Assembly (NCBI GenBank): GCA_902588625.1
Contig: CACIPU010000004.1
Coordinates: 1-64,000, forward strand
Length of the DNA: 64,000 nucleotides
Direction of reading: 5' to 3'
Source of the DNA: an uncultured Pelagibacteraceae bacterium
Lineage (GTDB): Bacteria; Pseudomonadota; Alphaproteobacteria; Pelagibacterales; Pelagibacteraceae
Shown here: piece by piece, positions 53,519-63,199 of the stretch
Numbering within the stretch: the stretch's first letter is position 1
How the letters are laid out: every line of letters starts with the position of its first letter
The notes under the pieces: model-generated
Told to the model about the DNA's origin: nothing
What the model saw: only the letters and a program-made list of their open reading frames with translations
Databases searched by the model: none
Made by a program: the position numbers and the translations under genes

Positions 53519-54105
53519 TGACCGATAAAATTATACTTGCATCAAAAAGTGGGGTGAGAAAAAAAATTTTAGAGAACAATGATATCGTTTGTGAAGTCAT
53601 TCCAGCTAATATCGATGAAGACCAAGTAAAAGAGGCACTGCTTACTGAAAAAGCTTCACCAAGTATAATATCTAAAAATTTAGCTGAATTGAAAGCGAAT
53701 AAAATAAGTCAAAAAAAATTAGACCATTTAGTTTTAGGAGCCGATAGCGTTATTGATTTAAATGGTGAACTCATTTCAAAACCAAAAAGTAGGGGTGAGG
53801 CTTTAGATATATTGAAAAAGTTAAATGGAAAAAAACATCAATTAATAAGTTCAGTTTGTATTTCTAAAAACGGCTCTATGATCTGGCATTATACAGAAGA
53901 TTCAAATTTAACAATGAAAGAACTAAATTTAGACGAAATTAAATCATATTTATCAAAGATAAAAGATAAAGAATTATATGCGTACGGAGTTTATCAAATC
54001 GAGGCAGATGGAAGGTCTTTATTTTCAAAAATAGAAGGAGATGAAAATACAATTATGGGACTACCAGTTAAAAAAATAATGGAATATTTAAATACATTAA
54101 AATGA
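53518..54105 (+). CDS. maf: Maf-like nucleotide pyrophosphatase
   Basis: 195 aa from the ATG at 53518, which forms TAATG with the ppsR stop; the ORF track's earlier start lies inside ppsR. ILASKSGVRKKILE is the Maf N-terminal motif, LGADSVIDLNG carries the catalytic Asp, and KPKSRGEALDILKKLNGKKHQLISSV and YGVYQIEADGRSLFSKIEGDENTIMGLP complete the pattern. Maf proteins hydrolyse non-standard nucleoside triphosphates. Tightly packed with aroE (4-base overlap). Confidence 0.92.
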   Translation: MTDKIILASKSGVRKKILENNDIVCEVIPANIDEDQVKEALLTEKASPSIISKNLAELKANKISQKKLDHLVLGADSVIDLNGELISKPKSRGEALDILKKLNGKKHQLISSVCISKNGSMIWHYTEDSNLTMKELNLDEIKSYLSKIKDKELYAYGVYQIEADGRSLFSKIEGDENTIMGLPVKKIMEYLNTLK

Positions 54106-54914
54106 AAAAATATTTAGTTATAGGAAATCCAATTGAACATAGTTTATCACCTAAACTTCATAATCATTGGTTTAGGGAAAACAATATAGATGCAATATAT
54201 GAAAAAAAGTTCGTCAACAAAGTCGACCTTAAAGATATCATTAATCAAGTTAGGGAAGGCAAAATTGCTGGAATAAATGTTACCGTTCCTTTTAAAAAAG
54301 AAGTAATTTCTTATTTAGATAAACTAACTTTAGATGCTGAATCCACACAGTCAGTCAATACAATTTTATTAGCTAATGATAAAATTGTTGGTCACAATAC
54401 CGATATAGGTGGATTTGAAAGTGCCATCAAAGATACAAAGTACAATTTTGTAGGAAAAAAAATTTTAATCCTAGGAGCTGGAGGCGTTACACCATCAATA
54501 ATTTTTGCACTATACAAGATGAAAGTATCTAGCATTATACTGTCTAATAGAACTAAAGCAAAAGCTGAACACTTAAAAAATTTTTATAATCCTATAATGG
54601 TTGAAGAGAATGGTTGGAAAAAGATAAGGGTAGTTGATTGGGGAGAAATACCCGAATTTGATATGGTTATTAATACAACTAGCGTAGGTTTAAAAAATGA
54701 TCAAAAGTTAAATTTGGACTTTTCTAAAATTGGCAAAGGTAAATTTTTCTATGACGTTATTTATAATCCTAAAGAAACAAATTTTTTAAAAACAGGAAAA
54801 GATTTAGGTAACAAAACCGAAAATGGAAAAAAAATGTTCATTTACCAAGCAGCAGGGGCCTTTAAAATTTGGCACGATATTTTACCAAAAATTAATGAAA
54901 GCTTACTAAATTAA
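54102..54914 (+). CDS. aroE: Shikimate dehydrogenase
   Basis: 270 aa. VIGNPIEHSLSPKLHNHWF binds shikimate, GINVTVPFKKEVI contains the catalytic Lys, and GHNTDIGGFE contains the paired Asp. The NADP motif is ILILGAGGVTPSIIFAL. It reduces 3-dehydroshikimate in the aromatic amino acid pathway that also feeds the trp genes at the left end of the window. Overlaps maf by 4 bases and coaE by 1. Confidence 0.95.
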   Translation: MKKYLVIGNPIEHSLSPKLHNHWFRENNIDAIYEKKFVNKVDLKDIINQVREGKIAGINVTVPFKKEVISYLDKLTLDAESTQSVNTILLANDKIVGHNTDIGGFESAIKDTKYNFVGKKILILGAGGVTPSIIFALYKMKVSSIILSNRTKAKAEHLKNFYNPIMVEENGWKKIRVVDWGEIPEFDMVINTTSVGLKNDQKLNLDFSKIGKGKFFYDVIYNPKETNFLKTGKDLGNKTENGKKMFIYQAAGAFKIWHDILPKINESLLN

Positions 54915-55492
54915 TGATTAGAATTGGTATAGTTGGGGACATTGGTTCAGGTAAAAGTTATGTGGCAAAACAATTTGATTATCCAGTTTTTAATGCAGAT
55001 CTGGAAGTTTCTAAACTATATAATAATGATAGAAAAATTTATATTAAACTTAAAAAAGCGCTTCCTAGTTATATAATTTCATATCCAATTAAAAAAAATA
55101 AACTTACGGAAGCAATTTTATCAAATATTAAAAATTTAAAAAAAATTAATAAAGTAGTTCACCCTTTAATTAGGAAAAAAATGAATAATTTTTTGAAAAA
55201 AAATAAAATGAAAAAAATAGTAATTTTAGATATTCCTTTATTTTTGGAGAATAAACTAAATAAGAAAAATGATATTATTCTTTTTGTTGATGCAAAGAAA
55301 AAACAAATTGAAAAAAGACTTAAAAAGAGAAAAAATTTTAATCCTGGAATTGTTAAAAAATTGAAAAAATTTCAACTTCCTTTAGAAATAAAAAGAAAAA
55401 AATCTAGTTATATTCTAATAAATAATTTTACAAACATTTCTGTTAAAAAAAATGTTAAAAAGCTAGTAAAGAAAATTTTATTAAATGCTTGA
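54914..55492 (+). CDS. coaE: Dephospho-CoA kinase
   Basis: 192 aa. The P-loop is IVGDIGSGKSYVAKQF, with Tyr after Ser where Thr is usual. VFNADLEVSKLY and VVHPLIRKKM are further CoaE motifs, and VILDIPLFLENKLNK is the lid/substrate region. It performs the last step of CoA synthesis. It is rich in Lys and Asn, but the frame and motifs are intact. Overlaps dnaQ by 8 bases. Confidence 0.9.
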   Translation: MIRIGIVGDIGSGKSYVAKQFDYPVFNADLEVSKLYNNDRKIYIKLKKALPSYIISYPIKKNKLTEAILSNIKNLKKINKVVHPLIRKKMNNFLKKNKMKKIVILDIPLFLENKLNKKNDIILFVDAKKKQIEKRLKKRKNFNPGIVKKLKKFQLPLEIKRKKSSYILINNFTNISVKKNVKKLVKKILLNA

Positions 55493-56159
55493 AGTAATAT
55501 TAGACACAGAAACTACAGGTTTATCTATTTCCGAAAAACATAAAATAGTAGAAATAGGATGTGTTGAATTAAAAAATCAAATACCCACTAAAAAAATCTT
55601 TCACGCTTATATAAATCCAAATAGAAAAGTTTCAGATGAAGCATTCAAAGTACATGGTTATTCCGATAAGTTTCTAAATGATAAAAAAACTTTTAAAGAA
55701 ATTTCAGATGATTTTTTAAGTTTTATAAAAGATAAAAAATTAATTATACACAATGCATCATTTGATTTGTCTTTTCTTAATTACGAACTAAGTTTAATAG
55801 ACAAAAAAAAAATTAATAAAGAATATGTTGTAGATACATTAGATCTAGCAAGAGCAAAATTTCCAGGATCTCAAAATTCATTAGACGCACTTTGTAAACG
55901 TTTTAATATTGATAACTCTAGGAGGGAAAAACATAGTGCTTTAGTAGACTGTGAACTTTTAAAAGAAGTTTATATTAATCTTTTAGACCAAAAAGAACCC
56001 AAATTAAATTTAGAAAACAATGAAGTAATAAATCTTAGCTCAAATAACAAAACTCTAGGGAAAAATATAAAAAGAAAAGTAATTAAAATTAGTTCCAATG
56101 AATTAGAGAGTCATAAAAAATATTTAAAAAGCAGCCTTTCTAAAAATTATTATAGTTAA
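55485..56159 (+). CDS. dnaQ: DNA polymerase III epsilon subunit (proofreading exonuclease)
   Basis: 224 aa. DEDDh motifs: VILDTETTGLSISEKHKIVEIG, HNASFDLSFLNYEL, and HSALVDCELLKEVY, preceded by VDTLDLARAKFPGSQNSLDALCKRF. A tail of about 50 residues probably binds the polymerase alpha subunit. The coaE-dnaQ adjacency next to the origin is standard in alphaproteobacteria. Confident. Confidence 0.94.
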   Translation: MLEVILDTETTGLSISEKHKIVEIGCVELKNQIPTKKIFHAYINPNRKVSDEAFKVHGYSDKFLNDKKTFKEISDDFLSFIKDKKLIIHNASFDLSFLNYELSLIDKKKINKEYVVDTLDLARAKFPGSQNSLDALCKRFNIDNSRREKHSALVDCELLKEVYINLLDQKEPKLNLENNEVINLSSNNKTLGKNIKRKVIKISSNELESHKKYLKSSLSKNYYS

Positions 56160-56166
56160 AAAAATA

Positions 56167-56241
56167 TGGAGCGGGTCAAGGGAATCGAACCCTCTACCTA
56201 ATCGTTGGCAACGATTCGCTCTACCAATGAGCTAGACCCGC
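56167..56241 (-). tRNA. tRNA-Gly (GCC)
   Basis: On the minus strand, GCGGGTC at the 5' end pairs with GACCCGC at the 3' end to form the acceptor stem. The D-arm AGCTCATTGGTAGAGC, the anticodon loop TTGCCAA flanked by a 5-base stem (GAATCG / CGATT), and the T-arm GAGGGTTCGATTCCCTT are all recognisable. The anticodon GCC gives glycine. The 3' TCCA, with CCA encoded, is included. It lies just after dnaQ. Confidence 0.95.
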
Positions 56242-56291
56242 TAAATGGTCTGGATATTATTAATCAAGGCTAACTTAAAGGTCAAGAAATA

Positions 56292-57716
56292 TTAGTCAGC
56301 AACATAAACTGATATACCTCTTTTATTAAGATCTATATCAAACTTTTTATGCAAAGGGGGAAACGCTCTTTGTTGGCAATCCATACGATCACAAGTCCTA
56401 CAATTTACACCTATTGGTGTTTCAGTTTTTTTATCATTTAAATTTAGAGAATCGGCATATACAAAATCTTTTGCATACTTTGCTTGGCAACCAAGACCTA
56501 TTGATAACAAGCTTTTAAACATTCCATGTTTGCCAACTCCTTTTTCTACAGTTCTCGCAATACAAACATATTTTTCACCGTTAGGCATTTTTGAAACTGC
56601 TGCATTAATTTTTCCTGGCATAGTGAATGCTGCATAAATATTCCATCTTGGGCAAGCACCACCATAACGAGGTATCTCTATACCTGATAAGGAGAACCTT
56701 TTAGATATATTCCCCGCAACATCAGCTCTTAACATATGAAATGGGATTCCTTTCATTTTAGGATTTTGCAAACATGTAATTCTATGGGCAACCTGTTCGA
56801 ATGAAGTAGCAAAGGTATTTTGCAGAAGCTCTACATCATATCTTTGTTTAATACATTCTTCAAAAAAAGGCTGATATGGCATAATTATTGCTGCTCCTGT
56901 ATAATTTAGTAATGCAACTTTAGACAATTTTTTTGACTCTTCAGTAGGAAAAGAAAAGGATTTCAAATATTCATCAATAATTTCATTAGCTTCCAATTGA
57001 GCTACTTGTGCGGCTGCAAATAGTTTTTTAGTTTCTAAGGATAAATAATCAGATAAAACAAAATTTTTTGTGTCAGGGTAAAATTGTTTAGTAAAAGGTT
57101 TGTTCTCATCAGGAACAACATCTTTAACATTGATATTGTGATTATTTACCAAGTATTCACAAATTGATGAGTAACCAGCTCTATTGTTTGTTTGAATTTT
57201 ATGAAATGTATTAGTTGCAAAGTCTTCTAATTTTGGAAAGTAATTTTCATTCTCTTGAATAAAATCTGAGACTACTTCACCTGGAAAAGAGTTTTTTCTG
57301 CTATCAATAAATTTACCTGATATGTTTTCTACTTTACTAACTATATCCTGGTTTTTTTTTTTATAATTATCTCCAAGCTTAACTAATGCTTTTGCAATTG
57401 ATGGATTGGTGTTTATTAGTTCTTTGACGTCAAAATTTGTTATATCTAAATTTTCGAATAAATTATCACCAAGCAAGTCCATTAAATTTTGATACAAATT
57501 TGTGTCTATTTTTTTTGATATATCTGACACATCGACATTAAGTTCATTTGAAATTTTCAAAAGTAGATCTAAATCTATTTTACGTTTACCACTTTCCATT
57601 AAGTTGAGATATGTTGGTGATATAGCTAGTTTTTTAGATAAATTTGCTTGAGTAATTTGTAATTTTTTTCTCTTAGCCTTTATTTTGTGGCCAATTTGTT
57701 GATCTATTTGATTCAT
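56292..57716 (-). CDS. RamB/ScfR-type XRE transcriptional regulator of glyoxylate metabolism
   Basis: 474 aa. An XRE helix-turn-helix (IGHKIKAKRKKLQITQANLSKKLAISPTYLNLMESGKRK) precedes an IrrE-like/DUF955 region (AGYSSICEYLVNN, AAQVAQLEANEIIDEYL) and a C-terminal domain ending in a conserved Cys cluster (GVNCRTCDRMDCQQRAFPP) typical of short-chain acyl-CoA-responsive regulators of the RamB/ScfR group. These control isocitrate lyase and related genes. Here it is divergent from isocitrate lyase with repeated ATTTACAA motifs between, so control of aceA and of itself is likely. Ligand not shown. Confidence 0.88.
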   Translation of the reverse strand: MNQIDQQIGHKIKAKRKKLQITQANLSKKLAISPTYLNLMESGKRKIDLDLLLKISNELNVDVSDISKKIDTNLYQNLMDLLGDNLFENLDITNFDVKELINTNPSIAKALVKLGDNYKKKNQDIVSKVENISGKFIDSRKNSFPGEVVSDFIQENENYFPKLEDFATNTFHKIQTNNRAGYSSICEYLVNNHNINVKDVVPDENKPFTKQFYPDTKNFVLSDYLSLETKKLFAAAQVAQLEANEIIDEYLKSFSFPTEESKKLSKVALLNYTGAAIIMPYQPFFEECIKQRYDVELLQNTFATSFEQVAHRITCLQNPKMKGIPFHMLRADVAGNISKRFSLSGIEIPRYGGACPRWNIYAAFTMPGKINAAVSKMPNGEKYVCIARTVEKGVGKHGMFKSLLSIGLGCQAKYAKDFVYADSLNLNDKKTETPIGVNCRTCDRMDCQQRAFPPLHKKFDIDLNKRGISVYVAD

Positions 57717-57807
57717 ATTTACAACATTTACATATATAATATATTTTATTTACAAATATTTACAAGCAAAATCAACAAAAATATTGCATTATTAAATATT
57801 TGTAAAT
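57717..57807. promoter_or_regulatory. Operator-like repeats between the RamB-type regulator and aceA
   Basis: The 9-mer ATTTACAA (A/C/G) recurs: ATTTACAAC at 57717, ATTTACATA at 57726, ATTTACAAA at 57748 and ATTTACAAG at 57758 on the plus strand, and ATTTACAAA on the minus strand at 57799-57807. The clustering inside the divergent promoter region makes them likely binding sites for the adjacent regulator. AT-richness makes chance matches easier, but five copies in 91 bases with a common core is notable. Confidence 0.65.
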
Positions 57808-57818
57808 ATAGTAAATTT

Positions 57819-57950
57819 ATGAACAAGTTAACTGATCCAAATAATCGAATTATGATAGATCGATCTTCTGATAAAGGTTTGTATGTTAATGATGATGATC
57901 AAGATTGGGGCAGCGCAGGCATGAACAACGTTCAAGAAGATTCAGAGTAA
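57819..57950 (+). CDS. 43-aa acidic peptide upstream of isocitrate lyase
   Basis: ATG at 57819, stop at 57950. It encodes a 43-residue, Asp- and Ser-rich, hydrophilic peptide ([25 protein letters not shown]). There is no signal peptide or membrane segment. The stop is 8 bases before the aceA ATG at 57959, so translation may be coupled. Not recognised from any family. It could be a real small protein or a leader ORF. Conservation in related genomes would decide. Confidence 0.5.
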   Translation: MNKLTDPNNRIMIDRSSDKGLYVNDDDQDWGSAGMNNVQEDSE

Positions 57951-57958
57951 AATTAATA

Positions 57959-59233
57959 ATGAAATCTGGAAATGTTTCTTTTGACCTAAAAAGATTTGTA
58001 GGAATAAAAAGAGACTATTCAAAAGAGGATGTTGAAAAACTTAAAGGAACATTTAATATTGCATATACTCTTTGCAAATCACAATCAGAAAAACTTTGGA
58101 ATTTATTAAATACAGAGTCTTATGTAAATACCCTTGGTTCATTATCTGGAAACCAAGCAGTACAGCACGCTAAAGCAGGCTTAAAAGCAATATATTTAAG
58201 TGGTTGGCAAGTAGCGGCTGATGCTAACAGTGCTGGCGAAATGTACCCAGATCAAAGTCTATATCCTTACGATAGTGCTCCTAAATTAGTTGAAGCAATG
58301 AATAATGCATTAATTAGAGCAGATCAAATTCAACATATGGAAAGTTCTGAAGGTAAAATTAATAAAAATGATAAAATAGATTATAAAATGCCTATCATAG
58401 CTGATGGAGAAGCTGGATTTGGCGGACCCTTAAACGTTTTCGAATTGACAAAGAAATTTATAAAGGCTGGAGCTGCTGGAGTGCATTTTGAAGATCAGTT
58501 AGCGTCGGAAAAAAAATGTGGTCATATGGGTGGAAAAGTTTTAGTGCCCACACAAACCATGATTAAAAATCTTAAATCTGCTAGGCTTGCTGCAGATATA
58601 ATGGAAGTTCCATTAATTATCTTAGCAAGAACTGATGCAAATGCAGCAAAACTTATAACAAGCGATATAGACGAAAATGATAAGCCTTTCCTAACTGGAA
58701 AAAGATCTCCCGAAGGATTTTATTATGTGAAAGAAGGGTTAGACCAAGCTATATCAAGAGGATTAGCTTATGCACCTTATTGTGATTTACTTTGGTGTGA
58801 AACAGCAAAACCAAATCTAGAAGAAGCTAGAAATTTTGCTACCGCTATTCACAAAAAATTTCCTGGTAAATTATTAGCCTATAATTGTTCACCTTCATTT
58901 AACTGGAAAAAAAATCTGTCCGACAAAGAAATTGAGATATTCCAAAAGGAAATTGGCAATATGGGTTACAAATTTCAATTTATAACACTAGCAGGTTTCC
59001 ATGCTCAAAATTATGCAATTTTTGATCTAGCTAAAAAATATAAGCAGTATGGGATGTCAGCTTATTCAAGATTACAACAGAAAGAGTTTGATAGTGAAAA
59101 AGAAGGATATACTGCTACAAAACATCAAAGGGAGGTAGGAACTTCATATTTTGATGCTATATCAAATGCTATAACTTCCGGTGAAAGTTCCACAACAGCA
59201 ATGAAAGATTCAACTGAAACAGATCAATTCTAA
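57959..59233 (+). CDS. aceA: Isocitrate lyase
   Basis: 424 aa from the ATG at 57959; the track's longer ORF from 57905 overlaps the 43-aa ORF. Isocitrate lyase splits isocitrate to glyoxylate and succinate, the first glyoxylate-shunt step. The catalytic motif [64 protein letters not shown] and [15 protein letters not shown] are all present. Malate synthase is not in the window. Likely controlled by the divergent regulator. Confidence 0.95.
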   Translation: MKSGNVSFDLKRFVGIKRDYSKEDVEKLKGTFNIAYTLCKSQSEKLWNLLNTESYVNTLGSLSGNQAVQHAKAGLKAIYLSGWQVAADANSAGEMYPDQSLYPYDSAPKLVEAMNNALIRADQIQHMESSEGKINKNDKIDYKMPIIADGEAGFGGPLNVFELTKKFIKAGAAGVHFEDQLASEKKCGHMGGKVLVPTQTMIKNLKSARLAADIMEVPLIILARTDANAAKLITSDIDENDKPFLTGKRSPEGFYYVKEGLDQAISRGLAYAPYCDLLWCETAKPNLEEARNFATAIHKKFPGKLLAYNCSPSFNWKKNLSDKEIEIFQKEIGNMGYKFQFITLAGFHAQNYAIFDLAKKYKQYGMSAYSRLQQKEFDSEKEGYTATKHQREVGTSYFDAISNAITSGESSTTAMKDSTETDQF

Positions 59234-59240
59234 ATTAGAA

Positions 59241-60380
59241 TTAAAATCTTAAACCTTTATTAGCAATATCAAAAATAATATTTTTAGCAAAATTACTCTT
59301 ATTTACAATTTTAAATATATCATTTCGTGTTTTTTTAAAAGCAATTGAGTTTTTTAACAAATTAGATCCCAGAGAAAAAACAAAATTTCTTGGTTTAGTT
59401 TTATTTGAAAATTCAGACAAAACATCATCTGTGCCTATATCTAAACCTAAATTAATTCTTTTTTTCAAAACATTTTCTAAACATTTTAAATCTCTGATAG
59501 TCATATTAAAACCTTGTCCCATAAAGGGATGTAAAACGTGGAGAGCATCACCAAACAAAAGTGTTCTGTTTAAAAAATATTTATTTCTAATTAAAAAGTT
59601 TAAATTTTTAAATTCTATATTTTTATTAAATTTAATATTTTTTAAATAATTTGAAGCAAAGGATTTTATTTTCTTTTTAAAATTAAGTTGATTATTTTTA
59701 TTTAATTTATTTTTGATTGACCAAACTATTGAGGTTTTTGTGTTTGAAATAGGAAGTAGTGCAAATATTGAGTTGTCTAGAAAAATTTGTCTTGCTGTAT
59801 TATTTTGAATTAGATCGTGGTTTAGAACTGTGCTAATAGCAGTTTCATTATAGTAATTTTCTATTTTATTTTGATTAAAGTTTTTTTCCACTAGATCAGA
59901 ATTATGTCCAATACAAAGAATTACCAAATTATATTTATAAATTTTTTCTTTAATTTTTATTCCCTTTAACGAGTCTTGATCTAAAATATGAGTAACATTA
60001 TCTCTTTTTATCGAAATAGATTTTATTTTATTAATCTCTTTCATTAGAATTTTCATTAACTTTGAATTTTCTAACATGTAAAAAATATTTTTTTTCTCTC
60101 TATCTAGCTCAAAAATTTTATTAAACTTCTTATTTTTATTTTCAGTGTACAGTTCCATTTTTGAACATATCCAAGATTTATCCCTAAGTGATTCTGATAT
60201 ATTTAGTTTATTGATAAATTTAAAATTATTTTCTGAAATAGCTATAGTTCTACTAGAATTTTGTCTTTGAGTTGTGTTTCCAATTACTAAATCTACATTA
60301 AAATCAAGCTTAGAAAGACATATTGCAGTCACAAGTCCTGACATGTTGCCTCCCACAATGCAAATCTTTTGTTTTTTCAT
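59241..60380 (-). CDS. UbiH/COQ6-family FAD monooxygenase
   Basis: 379 aa. The FAD-binding start KICIVGGNMSGLVTAICLSK and the second FAD motif LFGDALHVLHPFMGQGFNMTIRDL are typical of ubiquinone-ring hydroxylases. The first motif reads GGNMSG where GGGxxG is usual. Likely role: a hydroxylation step of ubiquinone synthesis; which ring position cannot be told. It is convergent with aceA (7 bases between stops) and divergent from ftsK over 70 bases. Confidence 0.83.
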   Translation of the reverse strand: MKKQKICIVGGNMSGLVTAICLSKLDFNVDLVIGNTTQRQNSSRTIAISENNFKFINKLNISESLRDKSWICSKMELYTENKNKKFNKIFELDREKKNIFYMLENSKLMKILMKEINKIKSISIKRDNVTHILDQDSLKGIKIKEKIYKYNLVILCIGHNSDLVEKNFNQNKIENYYNETAISTVLNHDLIQNNTARQIFLDNSIFALLPISNTKTSIVWSIKNKLNKNNQLNFKKKIKSFASNYLKNIKFNKNIEFKNLNFLIRNKYFLNRTLLFGDALHVLHPFMGQGFNMTIRDLKCLENVLKKRINLGLDIGTDDVLSEFSNKTKPRNFVFSLGSNLLKNSIAFKKTRNDIFKIVNKSNFAKNIIFDIANKGLRF

Positions 60381-60450
60381 GATTTTTTATAAATTAATTT
60401 TAACAATTATTAATAAATGATACAAAGTTAATTAACTTATTGAAAATAAA

Positions 60451-62568
60451 ATGGAATCTCAAATAATAAAAAAAATTAACTCCTTTATTAAGAAAAGAAC
60501 AATAGAACTTTCTGGAATTATATTAATAATACTAGGTCTTTTCATTTTAGCATCAATATTAACATATACACCAAATGACCCAAATTTTATCTACTCTCCA
60601 GAAAATACAGAAGTAAAAAATATTGGGGGTTTTTACGGTAGTATTATTTCTGATTTTCTTCTTCAATCTATAGGACTAATATCTATTTTACTTGTAATTA
60701 ATCTTTTCTTTTGGGGCTTAAAAATTATTTTTGAAAAATCATTGAAGAATTTTATTACAAAATTTTTTTTCGTTATAGTTTATATAATATTCGGAACTTT
60801 TGTTTTAAATAATCTATTAAATGATTCATTTTGGTTAATAGATAACGGAAATGGAGGATTTATTGGAAGAGTAATTAAAGAAAATATATATTATTTTAGT
60901 TATTTAAATGATAATCAAAATGTAACTTATTTTTTTGCCTTTTTTACAATTGTTTTTTTCATTTTAAGTTTAAGTACAAGTTTTAATGAAATTATAAAAA
61001 TTCTTTTGTTTCCCATTTCTGGGATTAGAACAATTTTTAGATTTATAAAAAAAGATAAAGAAAAAATAGATGCAGAAAAAGAAAACTTAAATATTTTTTT
61101 AAACCAGCCAGATGCAAATGAAGAGAATAAAATAACACAACCAATTTTACCATTTTCTCAAAACAAAGAAATAAAAACTAAGAAAAGCATTTTTAAATTA
61201 CCTGGTACAAATTTTTTAAAAAAAAATACTGACTTAAGAAACAAAAAAAATATAGATGATAGCGAATTAACAAAAAATTCTGAATTTTTAGAAAAAATTT
61301 TGCTTGATTTTGGTGTTGAAGGTAAAATAAGAAGAGTAAGTTGTGGTCCCGTTGTTACTCTTAATGAATTTGAACCAGCATCTGGAATTAAAGTATCAAA
61401 AATAATTAATCTTGCAGATGATATAGCCCGAAATACTAGTTCTATTTCGACTAGAGTTGCGACAATACCAGGTAAAAGTACTATTGGAATAGAAATTCCT
61501 AACTCAAAAAGAGAAAACGTTTTTTTAAGTGAAATTATTTCAGATGAAAGATTTAATAAAAAAGAATTTAAACTACCAATTGCTTTAGGAAAAAATATTT
61601 CTGGTATTCCTGTTATTGGAGACTTATCTTCGATGCCTCATTTATTGATCGCAGGAACCACTGGTTCTGGTAAATCAGTTTGTATTAATACAATAATTTT
61701 ATCTTTGCTTTATAAGTATACGCCAGAAAAATGTAATTTAATTTTAATAGATCCAAAAATGCTAGAACTTTCAGCTTATGAAGGAATTCCTCATCTACTT
61801 TGCCCGGTAATTACAGAAGCTAAAAAAGCTACTGCTGCTCTTGGCTGGGCGGTAAAGGAAATGGAAAGTAGATATAAATTAATGACTAGCGTTGGTGTTA
61901 AGAATATTGATGGGTATAATTCTAAACATAAAAAACATATGCCTTATATAGTTGTAATGGTAGATGAAATGTCAGACTTGATGTTAGTTGCTGGAAAAGA
62001 AATAGAAAATTATATTCAAAGATTGTCACAAATGGCTAGAGCGGCTGGCATACATATTATAATGGCTACACAAAGGCCAAGTGTAGATGTTATCACAGGT
62101 ACAATAAAAGCAAATTTTCCTACACGAATATCGTTTCAAGTGAGTTCAAAAATTGATAGCAGAACAATTTTGGGAGAACAGGGAGCCGAACAACTGTTAG
62201 GTAAAGGAGACATGTTGTTTATGTCGTCAGCAAATAGGATTATAAGAATTCACGCTCCCTACGTGTCAGAATCCGAGATAGAAAAAGTAAATAGTTTTTT
62301 AAGATCCCAGGGAGATCCAGATTATATTGATGAGATAACAATTATTAGAGATAAAGATTCATCCATAGGCGAAGATAGTGATAATGAAAAAGATGAATTG
62401 TATATTAAAGCTGTTGAAATTATAAAAATTGAAGGTAAAGCTTCTACAAGTTTTCTTCAAAGAAAATTACAAATTGGCTACAATAGAGCGGCAAGAATTA
62501 TGGAAACAATGGAAAAAGAAGGAATAGTCGGCCAAGCCAATCATGTAGGTAAAAGAGAAATTTTATAG
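60451..62568 (+). CDS. ftsK: DNA translocase FtsK
   Basis: 705 aa, short relative to E. coli but normal for alphaproteobacteria. Four membrane segments fill the first about 190 residues. After a charged linker comes the motor: VTLNEFEPASGIKVSKI, Walker A LIAGTTGSGKSVCINTI, Walker B YIVVMVDEMSDLM, and MATQRPSVDVITGTIKANFPTRISFQV. The C-terminal gamma winged helix is STSFLQRKLQIGYNRAARIMETMEKEGIVG. It pumps chromosome termini through the septum. Confident. Confidence 0.96.
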   Translation: MESQIIKKINSFIKKRTIELSGIILIILGLFILASILTYTPNDPNFIYSPENTEVKNIGGFYGSIISDFLLQSIGLISILLVINLFFWGLKIIFEKSLKNFITKFFFVIVYIIFGTFVLNNLLNDSFWLIDNGNGGFIGRVIKENIYYFSYLNDNQNVTYFFAFFTIVFFILSLSTSFNEIIKILLFPISGIRTIFRFIKKDKEKIDAEKENLNIFLNQPDANEENKITQPILPFSQNKEIKTKKSIFKLPGTNFLKKNTDLRNKKNIDDSELTKNSEFLEKILLDFGVEGKIRRVSCGPVVTLNEFEPASGIKVSKIINLADDIARNTSSISTRVATIPGKSTIGIEIPNSKRENVFLSEIISDERFNKKEFKLPIALGKNISGIPVIGDLSSMPHLLIAGTTGSGKSVCINTIILSLLYKYTPEKCNLILIDPKMLELSAYEGIPHLLCPVITEAKKATAALGWAVKEMESRYKLMTSVGVKNIDGYNSKHKKHMPYIVVMVDEMSDLMLVAGKEIENYIQRLSQMARAAGIHIIMATQRPSVDVITGTIKANFPTRISFQVSSKIDSRTILGEQGAEQLLGKGDMLFMSSANRIIRIHAPYVSESEIEKVNSFLRSQGDPDYIDEITIIRDKDSSIGEDSDNEKDELYIKAVEIIKIEGKASTSFLQRKLQIGYNRAARIMETMEKEGIVGQANHVGKREIL

Positions 62569-62575
62569 GTACATT

Positions 62576-63199
62576 TTGACAAAAAAAATATTTTTCCTTT
62601 TAAAAATTCTGTTTTTTTTTTTATTAACCATTAATACGTCTTTTGCGGATTTACAAAAAAAACTTATTAATAAACTAACAGCAACTCAAACATTAACTTT
62701 TGATTTCAAGCAAATAATTGGTGAAAAGGAGGAAAATGGGCGATGCTTCATAAAATATCCTTTGTTAATGAAATGTGATTATAAAGAACTGGCGGTTTTA
62801 AAAGATTCTAATAATAAATTATCTTTAAAAGATTTAAAAAATAAAACAATTATTTCTAATGGAAAAACTGTAGCAGTAGTAAAAAAAAAATATAAAAAAA
62901 TTTATTTATATCCCTTAAAATCGACTCCACTTTTTTTTATTTTAAAAAAAGAAAAAATTATTAATTTAATAAGAAAAAGTGATCCATCTGAGTTAAATCC
63001 AGATTTAATTGGATTTATATTTGCTGGTAAAAAAACAAATAAAGTAAAAATACTCTTCGATAAAAATACTTTAGAACTTAGAGGTTGGGAAACTAACGAT
63101 GCATATTCAAATAAAGTAAATTTTGAAATAAATAATTTAATAATTAATAATCAAATTGTAGATAGTTTTTTTAAAATTCCACAGGAAAAAGATCTCTAA
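62576..63199 (+). CDS. lolA: LolA-like outer-membrane lipoprotein carrier
   Basis: 207 aa, TTG start at 62576 with a signal peptide following (KIFFLLKILFFFLLTINTSFA). The mature sequence resembles LolA: ATQTLTFDFKQIIGEKEENGRCFIKYPLLMKCDY, then ISNGKTV. LolA carries lipoproteins across the periplasm. The ftsK-lolA adjacency supports this. The stop overlaps the HIT gene stop by 4 bases (CTAA). Similarity is moderate. Confidence 0.8.
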   Translation: MTKKIFFLLKILFFFLLTINTSFADLQKKLINKLTATQTLTFDFKQIIGEKEENGRCFIKYPLLMKCDYKELAVLKDSNNKLSLKDLKNKTIISNGKTVAVVKKKYKKIYLYPLKSTPLFFILKKEKIINLIRKSDPSELNPDLIGFIFAGKKTNKVKILFDKNTLELRGWETNDAYSNKVNFEINNLIINNQIVDSFFKIPQEKDL

